From Nibribacter ruber (GTDB lineage Bacteria > Bacteroidota > Bacteroidia > Cytophagales > Hymenobacteraceae), in the NCBI RefSeq assembly GCF_009913235.1, contig NZ_CP047897.1, positions 3,843,001 through 3,907,000 of the forward strand: a DNA stretch of 64,000 bases, in the 5' to 3' direction. This document shows, in pieces, positions 1 to 8,744 of this stretch. Below the pieces are notes generated by a model. That model was not told the origin of the DNA. It ran no database searches and saw nothing but the letters and a program-made list of their open reading frames with translations. How positions within the stretch are numbered: the first letter of the stretch is position 1; every line of letters begins with the position of its first letter. A program made the translations under genes and the position numbers.

Positions 1-1023
1 GTGCGCCAACTGCTGGTTCATGTTCCAATACATGTATTGGTAGTTAGAACGGCAAATCACCGCTTCTTGACTCATGTTGGGTGCCTGCAAGGTTACTTCC
101 AGGTTAATATCTAGGTTCTTCTCTCCGCTGTATTCCAAATAAGGCAACACGGCAGGGTCTTGAACTGGTCCCGGTACTCTAAACGGCTCCAATGCGTCTA
201 GGGTCACTACCCACGGCGAAATAGATGACGCGAAGTTCTTAGCCAAGAACGGTCCCAACGGCACATATTCCCAGCTTTGAATGTCTCTGGCAGACCAGTC
301 ATTGAATAGCACCATGCCAAAGATATGCTCTTCAGCCTCTAGGGTGGTGATGGTAGTTCCCAACTCCGTGGATTTGCCAGTGATGAAGGCTACCTCCAAC
401 TCAAAGTCCAACTGTTTGGTAGGCCCGAAGATGGGAGAATCAACATCAACAGGTTTGGTCTGTCCTTTAGGTCGGCGCACCGGTACGCCAGATGGTATGA
501 TGGACGAAGCGCGTCCATGATAACCCACCGGTAAGTGCTTCCAGTTGGGTAATAAGGCATTGGCTGGGTCCCGGAACATGGTGCCCACGTTGGTGGCGTG
601 CTCCATGCTGGAATAAAAATCGGTATAGTTAGGTACTCGTACTGGCATCAGCATCTGGGAATCCTTCTGCTTCACCAGGCACTCGGCCATCAATTCGCGG
701 TTGTCTCTAATCTCTGGATTGTCATTGCGCAGGAGTTCAGAAATGCGGTCCCGCACCTGGCGCCAGATAGGACGGCCCAAGGCAATGAAATCATTGAGGT
801 AAAGTCTATGAAAAACGGTAGGATCTTCCACGTCCAGCATGTCAAACAGGCCGTGCTGGGTAAGCACGTACACGTCTAGGACATAATCGCCAATGGCCAC
901 GCCTACGCGCGGGTCACGGTCCTGGGCCTGGAAAATGCCGAAGGGAAGATTCTGTATCTGAAAGTCACTCTCTGGCGCAATCTGAATCCAGGAATGAAGG
1001 GATGGGTCGTTGGCTCTAATCAT
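1..1023 (-). CDS. fahA: fumarylacetoacetase, 3' end beyond window
   Basis: This is the first 341 codons of a fumarylacetoacetate hydrolase, the last enzyme of tyrosine and homogentisate breakdown, which splits fumarylacetoacetate into fumarate and acetoacetate in the cytoplasm. Translation from the ATG at 1023 runs open to the left edge. Family motifs seen are FYSSMEHATNVG near residue 145, YHGRASSIIPSG near 178, and QLDFELEVAF with LFNDWSARDIQ around 205-250, which carry the metal and active-site residues. The family is usually about 420-430 residues, so roughly 80 C-terminal residues lie outside. No other tyrosine-degradation gene is in the window. I am sure of the family. Confidence 0.93.
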   Translation of the reverse strand, partial: MIRANDPSLHSWIQIAPESDFQIQNLPFGIFQAQDRDPRVGVAIGDYVLDVYVLTQHGLFDMLDVEDPTVFHRLYLNDFIALGRPIWRQVRDRISELLRNDNPEIRDNRELMAECLVKQKDSQMLMPVRVPNYTDFYSSMEHATNVGTMFRDPANALLPNWKHLPVGYHGRASSIIPSGVPVRRPKGQTKPVDVDSPIFGPTKQLDFELEVAFITGKSTELGTTITTLEAEEHIFGMVLFNDWSARDIQSWEYVPLGPFLAKNFASSISPWVVTLDALEPFRVPGPVQDPAVLPYLEYSGEKNLDINLEVTLQAPNMSQEAVICRSNYQYMYWNMNQQLAH

Positions 1024-1117
1024 AAAAACATGACATAGGTTGGTAAACAAAGATAGCGACCTTCCCGACAATTCTGAAGTTTAATCAGAAGCAGTAGGAG
1101 TTTTCCGGCGGCCAGCC

Positions 1118-1153
1118 GTTTTTAGCCTGTTTTCCAGAAAAGAGCCTAAAAAC
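1118..1153. repeat. 38-bp palindromic repeat, copy 1
   Basis: Arms are GTTTTTAGCCTG and GAGCCTAAAAAC around a TTTCCAGAAA centre. It lies between fahA and the nifU-like gene. Its right arm runs straight into the terminator at 1149-1204. Confidence 0.85.
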
Positions 1154-1204
1154 AGAAAGCCCGCGGGGTATTGAGAACATAAGAATCCTCAAAACCCCGC
1201 GGGC
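1149..1204 (-). terminator. intrinsic terminator of the mrp-nifU pair
   Basis: A GCCCGCGGGG/CCCCGCGGGC stem is followed on the minus strand by TTTCTGTTTTT. It sits just downstream of the nifU-like stop codon. The T-tract is supplied by the arm of palindromic repeat copy 1. Confidence 0.7.
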
Positions 1205-1234
1205 GTATTTCTAATCTTTAAATCTAAAGCATTC

Positions 1235-1513
1235 TTACACGAAAGACTCAGAGATAGGCGTCAGGTTGACGGCCACTACTCCTTTAATCTCTGGGACGGC
1301 TTTCATGATGGCTTGCTCTACACCGCCTTTAAAAGTCATGGCAGACATTGGGCAAGAACCGCAGGCACCCACCAACTCAATCTGCACTATTTTTTCTTCT
1401 GATATCTCCAGCACCTTTACATCACCTCCGTCTGTTTTCAAGTACGGACGAATGGTGTCTAAGGCCTGCTCTACCTGAAGAAGCAATATTTCATTCAATG
1501 CGCTGTCTACCAT
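1235..1513 (-). CDS. NifU-like C-terminal domain Fe-S protein
   Basis: A 92-residue protein consisting only of the NifU C-terminal (Nfu-type) domain, which carries iron-sulfur clusters to target proteins. It has the two-cysteine motif GACGSCPMSAMTF near residues 50-62, the CxxC pair that binds a bridging cluster, preceded by the typical segment with IRPYLKTDGGDV. The stop codon of mrp lies 4 bp upstream, so the two form a pair. The upstream gene is an Mrp/ApbC-type Fe-S carrier ATPase, so both probably act in cluster delivery. The family call is firm; the client proteins are unknown. Confidence 0.93.
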   Translation of the reverse strand: MVDSALNEILLLQVEQALDTIRPYLKTDGGDVKVLEISEEKIVQIELVGACGSCPMSAMTFKGGVEQAIMKAVPEIKGVVAVNLTPISESFV

Positions 1514-1517
1514 ATGC

Positions 1518-2618
1518 TTACGCTTTAATTTCTACTACCTGAGTTCTGGCCATGCTGGCGTTCCTAACAGACACCTGGCGGGCCACTTCTTCGGCTACCT
1601 GCTTGAATACCGCGGTAGCCGGTGAGCCTTCTTCCAGAATCTGCGGGGTGCCCGCGTCACCGTTCTCTCTAATGCTTTGTACCAACGGAATCTCGCCAAT
1701 AAATGGAACCCCGTAGCGCTCTGCCAAATCACGTCCTCCGCCTTGCCCGAAGATATAGTATCTGTTATCAGGCAGTTCGGCTGGGGTGAAGTAGGCCATG
1801 TTTTCTACCAATCCCAAGACCGGCACGTTGATTTGCGGTTGTCTGAACATCTGCAAACCTTTCACGGCATCGGCTATGGCTACTTTCTGCGGAGTGGTCA
1901 CTATGATGGCGCCCGTTACCGGTACTGTCTGTACCAACGTCAGGTGAATGTCACTGGTTCCCGGCGGAAGGTCAATGAGTAAATAATCCAAATCGCCCCA
2001 TTCTACCTCGGTGATAAACTGCTTCAAAGCAGAACTGGCCATAGGACCGCGCCAAACCACCGCGTGTTCTGCCGGCGTCAGGAACCCGATGGAGATAAGC
2101 TTGATACCAAATTTCTCAATCGGCTGAATGAGGTTCTGACCTTCGGGTGTGCGGTACACCACAGGACGAGCATCTTCTACGCCAAACATAGTCGGCACAG
2201 ATGGACCCGAGATATCAGCGTCTACCAAACCTACCTTCGCACCAGACTGAGCCAAGGCCACGGCCAGGTTAGCGGTTACGGTAGACTTGCCCACGCCTCC
2301 TTTGCCAGAAGCCACAGCAATAATATTCTTCACACCTTTCAATACCGTGGTATCTACGCGGGCAGTGGTCACGCGGGAGGTCATGTTCACGGTCACCTCG
2401 GCGGCAGGGTCCACCATGGTGGTGATGGCCCTGATGCAGGCGCTCCGGATGAGGTCTTTGAGGGGACAGGCCGGCGTGGTGAGAATCACGGTGAAACTCA
2501 CCTTAAGGCCGTCTATTGCTACATCCTCAATCATGTTCAAAGTCACCAAGTCTTTTCCAAGATCTGGCTCCTCTACATAACTAAGGGCTTTTAATACGTC
2601 TTCTTTGGTAATGGCCAT
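1518..2618 (-). CDS. mrp: Mrp/ApbC (NBP35-like) Fe-S carrier P-loop ATPase
   Basis: A cytoplasmic P-loop ATPase of the Mrp/NBP35 family that loads iron-sulfur clusters onto apoproteins. The N-terminal 90 residues form a DUF59/MIP18 domain (ITKEDVLKALSYVEEPDLGK). The deviant Walker A follows at about 100 (ASGKGGVGKST), then DADISGPS and the switch motif DLPPGTSD. I place the start at the ATG at 2618 (MAITKEDV) instead of the in-frame ATG at 2660, because the family begins at this DUF59 segment. About 366 residues is the usual length. It is directly followed by the nifU-like gene. The region upstream is shared with the divergent dnaG. Confidence 0.93.
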   Translation of the reverse strand: MAITKEDVLKALSYVEEPDLGKDLVTLNMIEDVAIDGLKVSFTVILTTPACPLKDLIRSACIRAITTMVDPAAEVTVNMTSRVTTARVDTTVLKGVKNIIAVASGKGGVGKSTVTANLAVALAQSGAKVGLVDADISGPSVPTMFGVEDARPVVYRTPEGQNLIQPIEKFGIKLISIGFLTPAEHAVVWRGPMASSALKQFITEVEWGDLDYLLIDLPPGTSDIHLTLVQTVPVTGAIIVTTPQKVAIADAVKGLQMFRQPQINVPVLGLVENMAYFTPAELPDNRYYIFGQGGGRDLAERYGVPFIGEIPLVQSIRENGDAGTPQILEEGSPATAVFKQVAEEVARQVSVRNASMARTQVVEIKA

Positions 2619-2733
2619 AGGAATATAGGCGCTAAATTTCGCTCCTGCAAAGATACACACTATCTCTCTAACAAGCTAAAAGGCAAGAAGTAGTTGTAGT
2701 AGCGCGCAGGATACTCTATTTCCCGCAATGATT

Positions 2734-2771
2734 CGTTTTTGGCCTGTTTTTCAGAAAAAAAGCCAAAAACG
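2734..2771. repeat. 38-bp palindromic repeat, copy 2
   Basis: Arms are CGTTTTTGGCCTG and AAAGCCAAAAACG. It lies in the divergent mrp/dnaG intergenic region, one of the few copies between two gene starts. Confidence 0.88.
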
Positions 2772-2864
2772 GATTAATCAACGATGGGACCCTAGAAGCT
2801 ATAATGGCTTTTTGAAATTAACTTCGCATATTAGAATTGGCAATGAATAGCAGAATCCTAGCCG

Positions 2865-2872
2865 TATCTTTG
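2865..2872 (+). promoter_or_regulatory. Bacteroidota -7 box upstream of dnaG
   Basis: TATCTTTG matches the TAnnTTTG consensus of Bacteroidota sigma-A promoters and lies 68 bp before the dnaG ATG. The nearest TTG upstream (2837-2839) is 25 bp away, longer than the usual spacing, so only the -7 box is claimed. Confidence 0.45.
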
Positions 2873-2940
2873 TCTTCTTTTCATAAGCATACTAGTAGAA
2901 AAGTCTAGCCTCTAGCTACTAGCATCTCCCTTTAGTACCC

Positions 2941-4929
2941 ATGGCCCTGATTAAGAAAGAAGTTGTTGACCAGATCATCCAGCAAGCCGACATAGTGGAG
3001 GTGGTGGGTGATTTTGTGAGTTTGAAAAAGAAGGGCCAGAACCTGTGGGCGCCATGTCCCTTCCACTATGAAAAATCACCGTCTTTTTCAGTAGCGCCCA
3101 ACAAGGGGATTTACAAGTGCTTCGGGTGCGGCAAGGCGGGCAACGCCGTGCAGTTCATCATGGACATTGAGGGCACCAGCTACGTAGAGGCGCTCAAGTA
3201 CCTGGCTAAGAAGTACAGCATTGACATTGAGGAAGATACTAGCCCAGCCGCCGTACAAGCTCAAAATGAGAAGGACAGCCTCTTCATCATCTCAGATTTC
3301 GCGAAAGAATACTATGTCAAGGCACTTCATAAAAACGACGAAGGACAGAGCATAGGCGCGCCCTACTTTAAGCAACGCGGCTTGTCTGCGGCTACTATTC
3401 AGAAGTTTGAGTTGGGTTACAGCTTAGATAGCTGGGATGATTTTACCAAGGCGGCGTTGGAAAAAGGCTTCCAATTAAAGTACTTGGAAGAAACCGGCCT
3501 CACCATTGTCAAGCAGGAGGAAGGCAAACAGTATGACCGCTTCAGGGGGCGGGTCATGTTCCCTATCCATAACGTTAGCGGACGTACTATTGGCTTTGGC
3601 GCGCGGACGCTCAAGAGCAATGACAAGAAATCGCCTAAATACGTCAACTCTCCAGAGTCGCCTATTTACCATAAGTCTGATGTGCTGTATGGCATGTTTC
3701 AGGCCAAGCAGGCCATTCGGCAGGAAGATGTCTGTTACCTGGTAGAAGGCTATCTGGACGTATTATCTCTGCACCAGGGCGGCATTGAGAACGTGGTGGC
3801 TTCGTCAGGGACGTCCCTCACCGAGAACCAAATCAAACTTATTGGGCGCTACACCAAGAACATTACGGTTTTGTATGACGGTGACCCGGCGGGTATCAAA
3901 GCCTCTTTGCGTGGCATCGACCTGATTTTGGAAGGTGGCCTGAATGTAGACGTGGTCTTGTTCTCGGACGGTGACGACCCCGACAGCTACATCCGCAAGG
4001 TAGGCGATACCAAATTCAAGGAATACCTCAAAGCGCACAGCCAGGATTTCATCTCGTTTAAGTCTGAACTCTACGCACAAGAGGCCAGAAATAACCCTGT
4101 CAAGAAAGCCGAGGCCATCCGTGAAATGGTGGTCTCCATTGCTAAGATCCCGGATGCCATCAAGCGGTCGGTATTCTTGAAGCAGTGCAGCATCCAGTTT
4201 GGGATTGACGAGCAGGTGCTCATTTCTGAGTACAACAAGATTCACCTGGCAGAGCAGAAGTCCTCTAAGCCCACGCCCGGTTCTGCGCCTTCTGCCTTCT
4301 CGCCAGGCTCATACTCGCCGGGCTCTTTTGAAGAAATGGCCGCCGAAGCGGAAGCCGCCGCAGCCGCTGAGGCCGAAGCCTACGAACAGGAAAACCAGAC
4401 TGAGGATACCTCCACGCTCATCAAAACCCGGGAGCGCGAAGTCATCCGACTCATCCTCAACTACGCTGATAAAGAAGTAGAAGAAGGCCTCACTACCAGC
4501 CAGTTTATGCTAGGTGAGCTGGAGGATATTGAATTCCAGACGCCCATTTACAAACGCCTTTTTGACATGTGCCGCATCAAACTAGAGCAAGGCTTCATGC
4601 CCACTGCCGCGGAGTTTATGCAGCATGAGGAGAAAGAAATCCGGAACGAGGTAATTGACCTGGTCAGTGAGAAATATGAACTCAGCGAAGGCTGGGCCAC
4701 CCATGAAATCTTTGTGCCCCGTGAGGTGGACCTGATTCAGTACGGCTCTGAGCGCGAAGTTTTACGTCTAAAATGGCGCAACGTACAAGCCATGATCCGC
4801 GAGCACATGAACAGCCTGCAAACCCTCCAAGACCCCCAAGAACTAGACAAAGTCCTCCGCACCATCAAAGCCCTCAAAGACTTTGAGAAACAGATTGGCG
4901 ACATGCTGGGGATAGTGGTGAACCGGTAG
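2941..4929 (+). CDS. dnaG: DNA primase DnaG
   Basis: Primase that lays RNA primers for chromosomal replication. An N-terminal CHC2 zinc finger spans residues 38-66 (CPFHYEKSPSF, then CFGCGKAGN). The RNA-polymerase core and TOPRIM domain follow, with VEGYLDVLSLHQ near 268 and VLYDGDPAGIKA near 312 holding the metal-binding acidic residues. A low-complexity Ala/Glu stretch around 465-480 separates the core from the C-terminal helicase-binding domain. At 662 residues it is of normal length. It is the only gene in its transcription unit; a long repeat-rich gap follows. Confidence 0.97.
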   Translation: MALIKKEVVDQIIQQADIVEVVGDFVSLKKKGQNLWAPCPFHYEKSPSFSVAPNKGIYKCFGCGKAGNAVQFIMDIEGTSYVEALKYLAKKYSIDIEEDTSPAAVQAQNEKDSLFIISDFAKEYYVKALHKNDEGQSIGAPYFKQRGLSAATIQKFELGYSLDSWDDFTKAALEKGFQLKYLEETGLTIVKQEEGKQYDRFRGRVMFPIHNVSGRTIGFGARTLKSNDKKSPKYVNSPESPIYHKSDVLYGMFQAKQAIRQEDVCYLVEGYLDVLSLHQGGIENVVASSGTSLTENQIKLIGRYTKNITVLYDGDPAGIKASLRGIDLILEGGLNVDVVLFSDGDDPDSYIRKVGDTKFKEYLKAHSQDFISFKSELYAQEARNNPVKKAEAIREMVVSIAKIPDAIKRSVFLKQCSIQFGIDEQVLISEYNKIHLAEQKSSKPTPGSAPSAFSPGSYSPGSFEEMAAEAEAAAAAEAEAYEQENQTEDTSTLIKTREREVIRLILNYADKEVEEGLTTSQFMLGELEDIEFQTPIYKRLFDMCRIKLEQGFMPTAAEFMQHEEKEIRNEVIDLVSEKYELSEGWATHEIFVPREVDLIQYGSEREVLRLKWRNVQAMIREHMNSLQTLQDPQELDKVLRTIKALKDFEKQIGDMLGIVVNR

Positions 4930-4974
4930 TGCAGTTATCAGTAAGCAGTAATTAGTAAACAGTTTTGGGAGCTT

Positions 4975-5012
4975 CGTTTTTAGCTTGGTTTCTGGAAAAG
5001 AGGTCAAAAACG
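4975..5012. repeat. 38-bp palindromic repeat, copy 3
   Basis: Arms are CGTTTTTAGCTTG and GAGGTCAAAAACG around TTTCTGGAAA. It starts 45 bp after the dnaG stop codon. Confidence 0.85.
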
Positions 5013-5331
5013 CCATTTGGTACAGACGCTCGCAGGTCCTGCCGGACGCTACGAGGTCTTTTGAGTAGAGGCAGACGGTGAGGATAGTAAGTGGCGTAGG
5101 TAACGCGCCAGATACAAGGCAACGCCGTTGTCTCTACAGTAATTTCATGAACCACCCGCCAGCAGGGCGATGAAGGCATTGCAACATCTCCAATACCAAT
5201 CTGCCAACCCTTGACCGAGGGAAAAGAGACTGGTCAATTTAAGTCTCTTTTCACGAGGGAGAAGGCAACAGCCTGTCAACTTTCAGTGGCTTATGTTTAC
5301 TATGAAACGAATCACTTCTCACAGTGCACCT

Positions 5332-5444
5332 CTCCGAGCCCCCGCCCTGTCCGAGCGTTCAGCGAGTTCGGGGGCTCTTGATTCTTTTGGTTACTTTTCT
5401 CATCAAGGAGAAAAGTGACAAACGCGAGCAGAAAGTAAGGAAAG
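5332..5444. repeat. composite double-hairpin repeat element
   Basis: Two adjacent imperfect hairpins: GAGCCCCCG with CGGGGGCTC (about 5337-5378), then TTTGGTTACTTTTCTC with GAGAAAAGTGACAAA. From memory, sequences of this type (GGGGCTC followed by TTTTGGTTACTTTT) recur as dispersed repeats in Bacteroidota genomes. Only one copy is in this window. Confidence 0.5.
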
Positions 5445-5562
5445 AGGATGGTTGGGAAGGCGATATTGGGAGGCAGAGACGGGAGTGTAAACACCCCTCT
5501 TCGCTCCCCTCAAGGGGAGAATCTGCGTTGAAAAGCAGCTGTAGTATCACTAAACAAAAAGC

Positions 5563-5599
5563 GTTTTCACCCTTCTTTCCAAAAAACACCCCAAAAACG
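5563..5599. repeat. 38-bp palindromic repeat, copy 4 (diverged)
   Basis: A diverged copy with CGTTTTCACCC and CCCCAAAAACG arms around TTTCCAAAAAA. The central C+A core and outer arms are kept, the inner stem is lost. Confidence 0.55.
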
Positions 5600-5661
5600 C
5601 TTCTATTCCCACACACTTCAAGGATACTACTCCCTAACGATGGTTAGGCATAAAAAACCGC

Positions 5662-5669
5662 TATCTTTG
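5662..5669 (+). promoter_or_regulatory. Bacteroidota -7 box upstream of ribBA
   Basis: TATCTTTG fits the TAnnTTTG consensus. It lies 65 bp before the preferred ATG start (5734) of ribBA. No clear -33 TTG was found at the expected spacing. Confidence 0.5.
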
Positions 5670-5733
5670 CGCATCCAAAGGCAGAGGTGCTTCTGTTGTG
5701 GGAAATCCGCTGCCTTCACTTTATTCTACAGAC

Positions 5734-6942
5734 ATGTTAGATAAGATAGAAGACGCCATAGAAGACATTAAAGCGGGCAAGGTGATCATTGTGGTAGATG
5801 ATGATGACCGTGAGAACGAAGGTGACTTCATTTGCGCCGCTGAGAAAATAACCCCGGAGATCGTCAACTTCATGGCCACCCATGGCCGAGGCCTCATCTG
5901 CGCCCCCCTCACCGAGGAGCGCTGCGATGAACTAGGCCTGGAACTGATGGTAGGCCGAAACACCGCGCTGCACGCCACGCCGTTCACCGTGTCAGTAGAC
6001 TTACTGGGCCATGGCTGTACCACCGGCATATCTGCCTCTGACCGCGCTAAAACCATTCTGGCGCTAGCAGACCCTAACACAGACCCCGCGTCTTTGGGCA
6101 AGCCGGGTCACATCTTCCCGCTGCGCGCGCGCAAAGAAGGTGTGATTAGGAGAGCCGGCCACACCGAGGCCGCCGTAGACATTGCCTTGCTGGCGGGTCT
6201 GGCTCCGGCTGGGGTATTGGTAGAAATCATGAACGAAGACGGCACCATGGCCCGCATGCCGGACCTGGAAAAAGTAGCCGAGCGCTTCAACCTCAAGCTC
6301 ATTTCCATCAAGGACCTCATTCAATACAGACTTCAGAAGGAAAGCCTCATTGACCGCGAGATTGCCGTAGAACTACCCACTGACTGGGGAAACTTTGACC
6401 TGTACGCCTACACCCAGCGCAGCAACAACGCCAAGCATCTGGCTCTGGTGAAAGGCACTTGGGAAGAAAACGAACCTGTACTGGTACGCGTGCACTCCTC
6501 TTGCGTAACCGGTGATATCTTCGGGTCTTGCCGTTGCGATTGCGGACCGCAGTTGCACCGCGCCATGGAAATCATTGAGCAGGAAGGCAAAGGCGTAATC
6601 GTATACATGAACCAGGAAGGCCGCGGCATTGGCTTGTTGAATAAACTGAAGGCCTACAAGTTGCAGGAGCAAGGTCTGGACACCGTAGAAGCTAATTTGC
6701 AATTGGGCTTCGGGACAGATGAGCGTGACTATGGCGTAGGGGCGCAGATTTTAAGAGACCTGGGCGTAACCAAAATGCGCCTGCTTTCTAACAATCCGCG
6801 CAAGCGTACCGGCCTCATTGGCTACGGTCTGGAGATTGTGGAGCAGCTGCCCATTGAGATTGCCCCCAATGAGCACAACCAGCGCTACCTCACCACCAAG
6901 CGCGACAAGCTGGGACACACCATCATGAAAAGCAGCAAATAG
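5734..6942 (+). CDS. ribBA: bifunctional RibBA riboflavin enzyme
   Basis: Fusion of 3,4-dihydroxy-2-butanone-4-phosphate synthase (RibB, N-terminal half) and GTP cyclohydrolase II (RibA, C-terminal half), the two entry enzymes of riboflavin synthesis. RibB signatures are [16 protein letters not shown] near residue 25 and [10 protein letters not shown] near 86. RibA shows [15 protein letters not shown] and CRCDCGPQL (the zinc cysteines) near 250-270, then [17 protein letters not shown] prefer the ATG at 5734 (MLDKIEDAI); an in-frame GTG at 5698 would add 12 unconserved-looking residues. No FMN riboswitch was recognised upstream. Confidence 0.95.
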   Translation: MLDKIEDAIEDIKAGKVIIVVDDDDRENEGDFICAAEKITPEIVNFMATHGRGLICAPLTEERCDELGLELMVGRNTALHATPFTVSVDLLGHGCTTGISASDRAKTILALADPNTDPASLGKPGHIFPLRARKEGVIRRAGHTEAAVDIALLAGLAPAGVLVEIMNEDGTMARMPDLEKVAERFNLKLISIKDLIQYRLQKESLIDREIAVELPTDWGNFDLYAYTQRSNNAKHLALVKGTWEENEPVLVRVHSSCVTGDIFGSCRCDCGPQLHRAMEIIEQEGKGVIVYMNQEGRGIGLLNKLKAYKLQEQGLDTVEANLQLGFGTDERDYGVGAQILRDLGVTKMRLLSNNPRKRTGLIGYGLEIVEQLPIEIAPNEHNQRYLTTKRDKLGHTIMKSSK

Positions 6943-6943
6943 G

Positions 6944-6981
6944 CGTTTTTGCCCTGTTTTCACCAAAAGAGGCGAAAAACG
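6944..6981. repeat. 38-bp palindromic repeat, copy 5
   Basis: Arms are CGTTTTTGCCCTG and GAGGCGAAAAACG. It begins 2 bp after the ribBA stop, and its right arm is reused as the left arm of the terminator at 6971-7020. Confidence 0.8.
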
Positions 6982-7020
6982 GAAACCCACCCGGGAATCC
7001 GTTTTTCGCCTTTTCTTTTT
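6971..7020 (+). terminator. intrinsic terminator of ribBA
   Basis: GGCGAAAAACGGA pairs with TCCGTTTTTCGCC, followed by TTTTCTTTTT on the plus strand. The left half is part of palindromic repeat copy 5. Confidence 0.75.
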
Positions 7021-7202
7021 GCCTCTAATTCAGGCCTGATTCTTGCATTTGATTCGTAAATAAAGGGATAGGTTTCTGGCATCTGGCCATGCGTTGGAAG
7101 ATACGGTACGTGCACCTTTCTTCGTTCTAATAGGCTGGGTTGGAATAACTTTATTGTTGTTAATTTAGTATATAGCAATATCAGAATATAACAGGGGGAA
7201 AT

Positions 7203-7886
7203 ATGAATTGGATGAAGATGGTTAGGAAAGCGCTGGGTCTTTTGGTGCTGGCGGTTTTGTTCTCAGTCCAGGCCAGGGCGCAGGCGTCTGGGCTGGTAGA
7301 TGAATGGTCAATGGGTAAAATCTATCTGGCCAACGGCGACTCTCTGAATGGGAAAATCACCTATCACAGAACCGAGGACCTCATTAAGGTAGTGAAGGAA
7401 GACGGCTCTGTAGTGGCGTATGCTCCCGTGGCCGTGCGCGGGTTTGAGGCCGTAGACAAAGACGGGCGCTTTAGGAGAGTGTTCGTGACGCATAAATGGA
7501 ACTTCGGGAATGACTACAGTGATTTTCTGGCCCCGGCGTTCTTTGAGCAGATTGCCATTGGCAAATACGGGTTGCTGCGCCGGGAGACCACCGTTAGGAA
7601 AGACATTAGCCGTGACCCTTATTATCGGAACATGGGTGGATATTATCCGGCGGGCGGTTATCCTCCAGGGGGCGTTCCCTATTACGTAGATGCGCGGCAA
7701 GACATTTTTTTTCTGTTGTTGCCCAATGGAAAGGTGAAGGAGCTCAGAAACGTGAAGAAGGACCTGGAAGCCATCTTCGGGAAGAAGAACGGCCAGATGA
7801 AATCGTACATCAAGCAAAACAAGCTCAAGTATACCAGCCTGCCAGACTTGGTGAAGATCGTCAACTACTTCGGGACAATCTCATAA
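7203..7886 (+). CDS. secreted protein of unknown function, paralogue A
   Basis: A 227-residue protein with an N-terminal signal peptide (hydrophobic LGLLVLAVLF, cleavage probably after ARA), so probably exported. I do not recognise a named domain. The segment from about residue 38, with IYLANGDSLNGKITYH and then VAVRGFEAVD, matches the next gene (VFLANGQSLTGVITFY, IAVRYIEAVD). The C-terminal part with KKDLEAIFG and LPDLVKIVNYF also has a counterpart there. A Tyr/Gly/Pro-rich insert near 143-160 (MGGYYPAGGYPPGG) is absent from the paralogue. It starts 260 bp after ribBA and probably heads its own unit. Confidence 0.8.
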   Translation: MNWMKMVRKALGLLVLAVLFSVQARAQASGLVDEWSMGKIYLANGDSLNGKITYHRTEDLIKVVKEDGSVVAYAPVAVRGFEAVDKDGRFRRVFVTHKWNFGNDYSDFLAPAFFEQIAIGKYGLLRRETTVRKDISRDPYYRNMGGYYPAGGYPPGGVPYYVDARQDIFFLLLPNGKVKELRNVKKDLEAIFGKKNGQMKSYIKQNKLKYTSLPDLVKIVNYFGTIS

Positions 7887-7970
7887 GTTGATGAAAGGGA
7901 AGTGTGGAAGGCTAGAGGTAGAATCTTATATTGAGTTCTAAAGCCAAATTCAAAATTTTATCTACTTCTT

Positions 7971-8678
7971 ATGCAATTCAACTTACTACCTGTAAAGCTG
8001 GTTTTTTCTGTGCTTCTGTTTTTCTGGGGGCCTTCTCTTTTTGCACAAGTTGTTTCAGGCAATGCGGCAAAGGACAGTGTTTCACAGCATGCAAGTATCA
8101 ATCAGAAGTTGAAAGGAAAAGTGTTTCTGGCCAATGGACAATCCCTAACAGGAGTCATCACTTTTTATCACCAGCTTGAACTAGTGCGCGTAAAATTACC
8201 AGACATTACAGAGGCTGCGCTTTCTCCTATTGCCGTCCGGTACATTGAGGCGGTAGATTTACAGGATGGGTATACCCGGCATTTTAAAGTATTGCCTTAT
8301 AACGGGCTAGGGAAGGGGTACAGAAACGTGCCTACTTATTTTGAGGAAGTAGTGCCGGGCGCATATACCTTGCTCTTGCGCAGAACGGCAAAAACCATTT
8401 ATGCCAACCCCACACGAGTACCTACCTTGAATGTTCAATTTGATCCTCCTTCAAGTACTCTTGCGCCATCTGCCGCAGACCAGATCGGATACAAATTCTT
8501 TTTACAGATGCGAGGGCAAGATCCGGTGGCCTTGGAAAACCCCAGGAAAGAGCTACCTCCTCTCTATGGCGTCCATGCCAATGCCATGCGGAAGTTTGTC
8601 AGACTACACCAGCTGGACTACGGAAACCCCAATCATTTAATCAAGATTGTGGAGCAATGGAATATGCTGGCTAAATAA
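7971..8678 (+). CDS. secreted protein of unknown function, paralogue B
   Basis: A 235-residue exported protein with a signal peptide (LVFSVLLFFWG ... FAQ). It is a tandem paralogue of the preceding gene: ANGQSLTGVITFY near residue 53, PIAVRYIEAVD near 87, YFEEVVPGAYTLLLRR near 125, and a C-terminal NPNHLIKIVEQWN. The shared core looks like a beta-rich domain followed by a short helical tail; this is inference. The start is the ATG at 7971 just before the signal peptide. The gap of 84 bp to paralogue A suggests co-transcription. No catalytic motif was found. Confidence 0.8.
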   Translation: MQFNLLPVKLVFSVLLFFWGPSLFAQVVSGNAAKDSVSQHASINQKLKGKVFLANGQSLTGVITFYHQLELVRVKLPDITEAALSPIAVRYIEAVDLQDGYTRHFKVLPYNGLGKGYRNVPTYFEEVVPGAYTLLLRRTAKTIYANPTRVPTLNVQFDPPSSTLAPSAADQIGYKFFLQMRGQDPVALENPRKELPPLYGVHANAMRKFVRLHQLDYGNPNHLIKIVEQWNMLAK

Positions 8679-8686
8679 TAAGTTTC

Positions 8687-8726
8687 AAACAGAAAGGCCT
8701 CTCCCATGGGAGAGGCCTTTCTGTTT
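8687..8726. terminator. bidirectional terminator between convergent genes
   Basis: A perfect palindrome: AAACAGAAAGGCCTCTCC and its complement around CATG. It separates paralogue B (plus) from the ABC permease (minus) and gives TTTCTGTTT on both strands. Confidence 0.85.
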
Positions 8727-8744
8727 GAATATGGTAAAACTCGT

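Larger units (their letters stand above)
4930..5697. other. gene-free, repeat-rich spacer between dnaG and ribBA
   Basis: No credible gene was found in these 768 bp. The open frames here (up to 107 codons) overlap each other on both strands and look unlike proteins. The spacer holds palindrome copies 3 and 4, an inverted repeat AAAAGAGACT/AGTCTCTTTT (5223-5252), and a composite hairpin element at 5332-5444. Confidence 0.7.

Noticed and set aside
5324-5647. 107- and 85-codon ORFs on opposite strands in the dnaG/ribBA spacer
   Set aside because: They overlap each other and consist of repeat elements; translations are low-complexity and show no domain.
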